The notes below the pieces were generated by a model. It saw only the letters and a list, made by a program, of their open reading frames with translations. It was not told where the DNA came from and did not search any database. From Cavia porcellus (taxonomy: Eukaryota > Chordata > Mammalia > Rodentia > Caviidae), in the NCBI RefSeq assembly GCF_034190915.1, contig NW_026947496.1:26940001-27004000 (forward strand): DNA of 64,000 bases. Direction: 5' to 3'. Positions 59,034-64,000 of the stretch are shown here, one piece after another (the stretch's first letter is position 1; the number at the start of each line of letters is the position of its first letter). Position numbers and translations under genes: made by a program.

Positions 59034-59424
59034 GATGCTGTCAGACACATAGGGGTGTGTCTGTCTGATTCTGCTATTGGATGATGACTGTCTGAAGGAA
59101 CCAAGGGACTCCAGTGGTGGCCTACAGATGTGCATGGCTTACCTGGCTGTGTGCCCCTGTTCCAGCTGGCTGCCTGCAGGAAGGAGTCTTCTGGTGGCAT
59201 CTCCCTGAAAGTGAAGGTGGATTTACTGATTCTCTCTGCCCACACTGGCTGCCTGTACGACATGGCCTTTTGGTGGCGGTGCATAGTTGGCAGAGGTGGA
59301 TCTGTTTGTCTCCTTCGGCCCGTGCTGGATGTGCAGAAGAAAGGGTCTTCCAGTGGTGGTGCCCAGCAGTAGAGGCGGGTCTTCTCCTGGTTCTCTCTGC
59401 CTGCACTGGGCTCATGGAGGAAGG
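59034..59424 (-). promoter_or_regulatory. Array of ~80-bp 5' monomers of the half-LINE
   Basis: Units begin TGGTGG at 59115, 59192, 59271 and 59354, with spacings of 77, 79 and 83 bp. Shared internal blocks are GAGGTGGAT/GAGGCGGGT/AAGGTGGATTT, CTCTCTGCC..CACTGG, and an end block GAAGG..GTCTTC. An older, more degenerate unit lies at about 59034-59114. Their position at the 5' end of the element and their higher GC content parallel the promoter monomers of some rodent L1s. Promoter activity is inferred, not seen. The array also creates overlapping open frames (172 codons minus, 125 codons plus) that I do not regard as genes. Confidence 0.65.
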
Positions 59425-59929
59425 AAAAAAGAAAAACTGTAAAAGCATAACTAAAAGTAAAAAGAAACATTTCCTACAAAGGAGTAATTAGCAGGCACAG
59501 AATAGATTGTTCACTTAAAACAAATCCACCAAAAGTACTAGAATGGCAAGTTTAAGGTGTTGTGATAAAATGTTGCCAAATGAGAATTCTATCCCAGCTA
59601 ATACATATCTTTTAAATATGAGGAATTTAAGATAACAGTGTTGATATAATAAAACACAAAAAGTATCATGCTTGAGGTAAGCAAAAATTTCTGAAGTAAG
59701 CCCACAAAGCAGTACTCAAAAAATGCTGGTGAGTGAACTACTGTAAGACAAAGATCTTTCTTTATCACTTTAAGAACTAATGAGTAGATACTCAAGCATC
59801 GGATAAAAGAGAATATTTTAACATTTATTTGAATAGCACTTATGTCCAAAATATATGAAACTTCTAAACCCATAACAAAAAACCAGGTAAATCCATTGTT
59901 TAATAATGGGAAAAATTAATTTAAAGACT
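59425..59929. other. AT-rich DNA
   Basis: No gene was recognised. It lies between the half-LINE and an L1 3' UTR in the opposite orientation. Confidence 0.45.
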
Positions 59930-60130
59930 AAAATGAAAAAGAGATGATAGGAAACAAGGAGATAGAACTTGTAGCGAAAAAGAAGGGAATCTAGAGATGG
60001 AGGGAGAAAGGCTGGGAAGAGGAGGGCGAATTAAATATGATTAAAAGCAGTCTGTGCACACACCAGTTCTCCACAATGAATATAATTATTATGTATAGCA
60101 AACATATACTGTACCATATTTTTTAAAAAA
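59930..60130 (+). mobile_element. L1 3' UTR fragment (sense)
   Basis: GATGATAGGAAACAAGGAG, a purine-rich GGGAATCTAGAGATGGAGGG..AGGCTGGGAAGAGGAG tract and AATTAAATATGATT parallel the L1 at 50910-51090 almost block for block. It ends in ACTGTACCATATTTTTTAAA. Confidence 0.7.
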
Positions 60131-60149
60131 TTCCTCAAGGGATTTAAAT

Positions 60150-60730
60150 AGAGATTTCACTCAGAAGTTTATGAGATTATTCAATAAGTACAAGAAAGTA
60201 CTATTTCCATCATTGATCACTAAGAAAATACAAATTAAAACCTGGGTTCTACAAAGGCATACATCATCAGAATTCTTGAATTGATGAATGAATTACATTG
60301 TATTTAGTAGCAGAATTTTATTCAACAAATAGGACAAGTAATGTGTTACTGTATGGATAGACAACAATATTACACAATAATCTGGATGACATTCAAAAAC
60401 ATGAGATTTAGTGAAAAATTTAAATTAAAATAAAAGCCTGAGTGCATTTATATAAAATTTTAAAAGAGGGACCAGGGATCTAGCTCAGCAGCACAAGAGC
60501 CAGCCTGGTAAGCACAAGGTCCTGAGTTTGATCCCCAGTTCCAAAATAAAAGAGACAAATCAATTCATAGTAAAATACATCAGCTGATGTATGAGAGATG
60601 GTAACGCAATTGAGTACTGGGATGAGAATGGTTTTGGGGGAGCAGATCTTGTGTTCAAATCTGGATTTTTATTATATATATGCCTGCAAAAGATGTAATG
60701 AAATCGCACATTTGAGATCTATTCCCATCA
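60150..60730 (+). mobile_element. Ancient L1M ORF2 end / 3' UTR (sense)
   Basis: TTGATCACTAAGAAAATACA..ATTAAAACC, CTGGATGACATTCAAAAACA, TTTAGTGAAAAATTTAAA and GCATTTATATAAAATTT are diverged L1M ORF2-terminal landmarks. The part after the SINE (TGGTAACGCAATTGAGTACT..TTTTGGGGGAGCAG) fits an L1M 3' UTR loosely. An ID SINE interrupts it. Confidence 0.5.
60468..60553 (+). repeat. ID-type tRNA-derived SINE
   Basis: GGGACCAGGGATCTAGCTCA (A-box region), AGCCAGCCTGGTAAGCACA, AGGTCCTGAGTTTGATCCCC (B-box) and AGTTCCAAAATAAAAGAG. Inserted in the L1M. Flanks AAAATTTTAAAAGA and AAAATAAAAGAGA are suggestive but A-rich, so the target-site duplication is uncertain. Confidence 0.8.
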
Positions 60731-61479
60731 TGTAGTTATGCTTTAATGGAAAAAGGACTGCAGGGTTGAGATTGTACTATATAAAAGATACATTATTTTA
60801 TCATTTAATGCAGCAAAATTGTCCATGAAGGAAAGAGTAAAGAGGAGTTTGGTAAAGACATTTGTTTTAATCTCTAAAGATAAAAATGAAACTAATATAT
60901 TGCAATAAAGGTACATAAAGTGATGAGTATTTGAAAATGTTTGTCATTATAAATACTCTCTATTATGACAAATATCTCACACCTAGTTGATATTAGAAAA
61001 ATTCTTCATCTTTTCAAGCATCAACTATTTAAATTTTCTCTCAGTAATATTGATATACATGAGAGATTGTATGATGAACATTTCTAATGCATTAACATAA
61101 TCCATAGTCTAAGCAGCCTATTTTGTTAAAAAGGTAATATTGTATTGAGGAACTTTGTGTTCAAAAAAGCTTAGAAACTTGCAAAAAGTCATGCATTAAC
61201 TTGTGGCAAAACTAGGTGTCTAGGACAGTGCTTGTCATATTTAAAGCACTGACTCATAATTGCTGTAAAAGTGAGAGAGTTATCCTGACCTTGTTCATCT
61301 ATGCCCTGTATTTATAACAAATTATCCTGCCTCTAATGGAGCACCATCTTCTGAACCTGAAGATGTCAATAATTATTAGATAGATCATTATTTATTAAAA
61401 TAGTAATTGTTAGCATAGTGCTCTCAGTGACCTCTCTATCTCAATTTCTTGACTCATTTATTTACCTCTATTTATTTAT
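60731..61479. other. AT-rich unique DNA
   Basis: Nothing recognised. Confidence 0.5.
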
Positions 61480-61820
61480 TGCATAACATGTGCAGGGCTC
61501 AAAGTGAAAGGAATATAATCCAGAAAGCAAAGAGGAATGCCCTCTTCTGTAGCTAACAATATGCATAGGAAGATAATAAAGGAAAGAAAATAAATGTAGA
61601 GATGTAAATCCCATCAATGAGGCAGAGGCATAGAGGATACAGGGTTATTTTAATGGGGGTGTCCAGGGAAAACATATGCAAAGAGGGAAGCCTTGTGGTG
61701 AGAAAGACTTAACCAAGACCCAGAAGAAGCACATCCCATGAAGAGGTGCAGAAAGTGAGCAAATGCAGAGGGTCTCAGAGCAGCTGGCTAAGTGGAGGAT
61801 CTCTGCACAAATGCCCTCTG
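61480..61820 (-). mobile_element. L2-like mammal-wide repeat (antisense)
   Basis: ATTTTAATGGGGGTGTCCAG, GAAGCCTTGTGGTGAGAAAG, CCATGAAGAGGTGCAGAAAG and AGCAAATGCAGAGGGTCTC follow, in order, the familiar reversed L2-type sequence ('..ggtcagggaaggcctctctgaggaggtgac..agtgcaaaggccctgagg'). Diverged. Family assignment is from memory. Confidence 0.5.
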
Positions 61821-62394
61821 ACATCCACATCTTAACAATGCTTGGTTTGGGATTGTACTCACTACCTTGAGCACGATCTGACTTGAAAGTTAAGTCTGAG
61901 TATTCCTAACAATTCTCAGCCTCCACTGCTTTAAGAGAACTTTCATTCTGGTCTCTGAAAGCTTAACAGAGCAAAATGTAGCCCTGAAATTTTATATACT
62001 CTCTGATCCAAAGAGTTATATACTGAAAATCTGCTTTTATTTAACCTTTCCTGAAGGATATATCTCTACCTAAGGAGTGCATATAATTCTTGTCTGTAAC
62101 CACATAAATATTCTCCTTGGGATTGAATTTCTGACTTCTGCCTGTCTCATGACACACTTCTGAAATGTACGTTCTAACTCAGGAGAATGTTCTCAGCTGA
62201 GAAAAGCTGAGATTCTGTATCTCTTTCAAGTTCCCAGGTGACCAGTGCCTGGTCTCTGTTGAGCAACAAGACACAGGAAGACTCTGACAAATGCAAATAT
62301 CTGTACCTTTCAGTGATATTTAAAAGCCTGTGGATTTTACTGCCTGTCAGAATGGGACTCTGGGCAATGGCACAGATGGTCTGCTTCTTCATCT
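61821..62394. other. Unique DNA
   Basis: No gene or repeat was recognised. The minus-strand 72-codon frame at 62174-62392 has no features. Confidence 0.45.
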
Positions 62395-62485
62395 GGCTCT
62401 GCTTGTGATAATTAAGTTAAATAGCATATGCGAAAGCACTTTACACATACTAAGTGCACAATTAATATTCTTTTTATCTGGTGGA
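62395..62485 (+). repeat. MIR SINE 3' end
   Basis: GATAATTAAGTTAAATAGCA, TGCGAAAGCACTTTACACAT and ACTAAGTGCACAATTAATAT match the MIR terminus ('attaaatgagttaatacatgtaaagcgctt..agtaagtgctcaataaa'). Confidence 0.7.
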
Positions 62486-62619
62486 AAGTTAGCTGCTTCA
62501 ATAAAAGTTGAATTACTGATTATTACACTATTAAAGTCATGCTTTAGTAGAGTAAGTTCTTAAATTCACTGGACTTCTCATGTCGTTGTGTATAAAATGG
62601 GATCTGTTAACATATGGTA

Positions 62620-62725
62620 CGTTTTGTCTGTGCTCAGCATTGTGTTAAACACTAGGAGAACAGAAGTGGCAATGCAGCAGAGTCTCTGCCCTCCAGGATC
62701 TCCAAATGATGAGAAAGTAAGAAAA
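62620..62725 (-). mobile_element. L2 LINE 3' end (antisense)
   Basis: GTGCTCAGCATTGTGTTAAAC, ACTAGGAGAACAGAAGTGGC and GTCTCTGCCCTCCAGGATCTC correspond to the reversed L2 3' terminus ('gtgccaggcactgtgctagg..ggtccctgccctcaaggagctc'). Confidence 0.65.
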
Positions 62726-64000
62726 ATAATTCAAGAGAGAACATAATTGGCTGCTAATCAGTATGATAGCACATTAATTACTATGGGGAGCCAGAAACCA
62801 GTGGGCTCAGGGAGGGCTGGTGTTGAATTCTGTCCTACCTCCTATCACAAGCAGGCCTGATGAAGGCAGGGAGAGCAATCTAAGCTACAGGCTGCTACAA
62901 TTTCCCTCATTTCCAGATGTGCACAGCATACAGTGAGCATGAGTGCATATCTTTTCCGCATGTGCTGGGTTCACTGAAACAGCGTATGTGGAATACATAA
63001 CGCAGTGTAGGTAGGAAGACGCAGGCTTTATTGACCAAATAGAGGATCCAAAGACAGAGGAAGACACTGTAGGGCCACAGTTCTCTACAGGTGCTCAAAT
63101 ACACATGCATGCAGAAAGGCAAACCGGCAACTGAAGATATGGGGGCATTAAAGTTAAAGTCATTCTTTTGTCATTTTTTTTTCACTTCCTGCTTCTCCCA
63201 GGTTCTATGTCAAGACAGATTATCAGGGACATTAATGTGAATGTTTTGTATTCCATTTCTTCTAGACCAAAAAAAAAAAAAAAAAGATGTTTGATAAATA
63301 AGTCTATCTGGCATTTCCATAGTCCTTAATTGATGATTACCCAATTATTAATTGGTTACCTTCCAAGTGTGAGTCAACTGAGAATTTTGATATTTAGTTT
63401 TCATTTACTAGTTGATACTAAATTTGTATTTCTAGTATGCTTTCATTTTTCTTGGTGTATATGTGAGTTTTTCTTACTCAAATTTCCAGAAGTTTGACTA
63501 TGTCTAAAATACAATATTTGACTTGAACATATTAACAAATTTTATTATAAATTTAACTGCTAGTAATTTCACTTTCCAACACTTGTAATAATCAAGAAGG
63601 GCATAATAAAAGACAGACCTTGGGCTAAACTCTGAAAAACTGGGTAAAGATTTCAGAGGGTCAGATTTTGAGGGGAAGGTGTGAGGGAACTTCAGGGTAA
63701 GGGCTGAGTGCTCTTGCAGGAAAGATCTTCTGATTAAAGCAATAATGTATGTTGTGAAATACAGAATAAGGTTTCACATGATAAATGAGGCCAAAGAGGA
63801 GAAGACCTATCCTGGACTGAAAGAATGATTTTAGAGAATGGTATATAATATTATTTATGGAAGGCTAAATCCAAATTTATAGAAACTTGAATTTGTTTGG
63901 ATTATTTAGGTGTAATGTGCCATGGACCCAGAGTAGAGTTAAAACTGGATAACACTGAAGAGAAAATAAATGAATTACTACATATCCTTATATATTTCAT
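62726..64000. other. Unique AT-rich DNA to window end
   Basis: No gene was recognised. A run of about 16 A followed by G lies at 63269-63284 and could be the tail of an unrecognised retroposon. Frames at 62885-63122 overlap on one strand and lack features. Confidence 0.45.

Larger units (their letters stand above)
57487..59424 (-). mobile_element. Half-LINE (HAL1-like): 5' monomers, ORF1, 3' UTR, A-tail, no ORF2
   Basis: On the minus strand the element runs from a GC-rich 5' region (59424 to 58716) through an L1 ORF1 (58715 to 57750) and about 240 bp of 3' UTR to an uninterrupted A23 tail (57509-57487). No ORF2 endonuclease or reverse transcriptase sequence lies between ORF1 and the tail. 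ORF1-only L1 derivatives are known as HAL1 and depend on L1 enzymes. The long clean A-tail and a 207-codon open stretch of ORF1 suggest a lineage-specific, fairly young copy. No convincing target-site duplication was found: the tail is preceded by GTTACTCTTGC, which is not seen beyond 59424. An ordinary L1 with an internal deletion of ORF2 is the main alternative. Confidence 0.7.

Noticed and set aside
58952..59491. Overlapping long open frames (172 codons minus; 125 codons plus) at 59 kb
   Set aside because: They lie in the GC-rich 5' monomer array of the half-LINE, overlap in several frames and have no domain. The openness comes from low stop density in the repeats.
57488..59500. Target-site duplication for the half-LINE (GGCAAGTTAC near 57474 versus GGCAAGTTTA near 59548)
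   Set aside because: The similarity is about 8-9 bp, does not abut the A-tail or the 5' end, and is likely chance.

Overview
This is mammalian nuclear DNA, almost certainly from a rodent outside the mouse/rat family. The evidence is its repeats. At 7225-7406 there is a 7SL-derived B1 monomer fused to an ID-like tail (B1-dID architecture). Six tRNA-derived ID-type SINEs carry A-box and B-box sequences. Several L1 families are present, along with MaLR LTRs and old mammal-wide MIR, L2, Tigger and L1M/HAL1 relics. B1-dID together with ID elements suggests the squirrel/dormouse/beaver-like branches of rodents. I cannot name the species.

No intact protein-coding gene, RNA gene, operon or CRISPR array can be supported. 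Reading frames are short, often begin at non-ATG codons, and many lie in repeats. The only gene-derived sequence is a decayed processed pseudogene of ferritin light chain at 1789-2420 (+). The window is therefore intergenic, or lies inside a very long intron.

Layout: 1-5.4 kb is AT-rich single-copy DNA with the FTL pseudogene and a MIR. 5.4-7.4 kb has an MLT1-like LTR, a 169-bp tandem duplication and the B1-dID. 7.4-15.8 kb is mostly unique, with microsatellites and two unique stretches that read like possible regulatory DNA. 15.9-19.8 kb is an old L1M on the minus strand, split by a younger L1 and by unidentified sequence. 20-22 kb has a MIR, a Tigger-like transposon split by a MaLR LTR, and an L1M 3' end. 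25.6-27.3 kb is an ancient L1/HAL1 on the plus strand. 27.3-43 kb is mostly unique, with an ID SINE, a 7-bp minisatellite (35.5 kb), MIRs and L2s. 43-51 kb has L1, L2, a MaLR LTR and two ID SINEs, one with clear target-site duplications. 52.7-53.6 kb holds a near-identical inverted repeat. 53.6-60.7 kb is dominated by LINEs. It includes an L1 3' end carrying ~145-bp tandem repeats and a half-LINE (HAL1-like) with a 5' monomer array, a broken ORF1, no ORF2 and an A-tail. 60.7-64 kb has L2/MIR relics and unique DNA.

There is no gene network to describe. The content records successive retrotransposon waves. The features most worth following up are the inverted repeat, the HAL1-like element with its ~80-bp 5' monomers, the 3'-UTR tandem array of the neighbouring L1, and the CCCACGT minisatellite. 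Family names come from remembered consensus patterns, not a database search, and most boundaries are good to about 10-50 bp.
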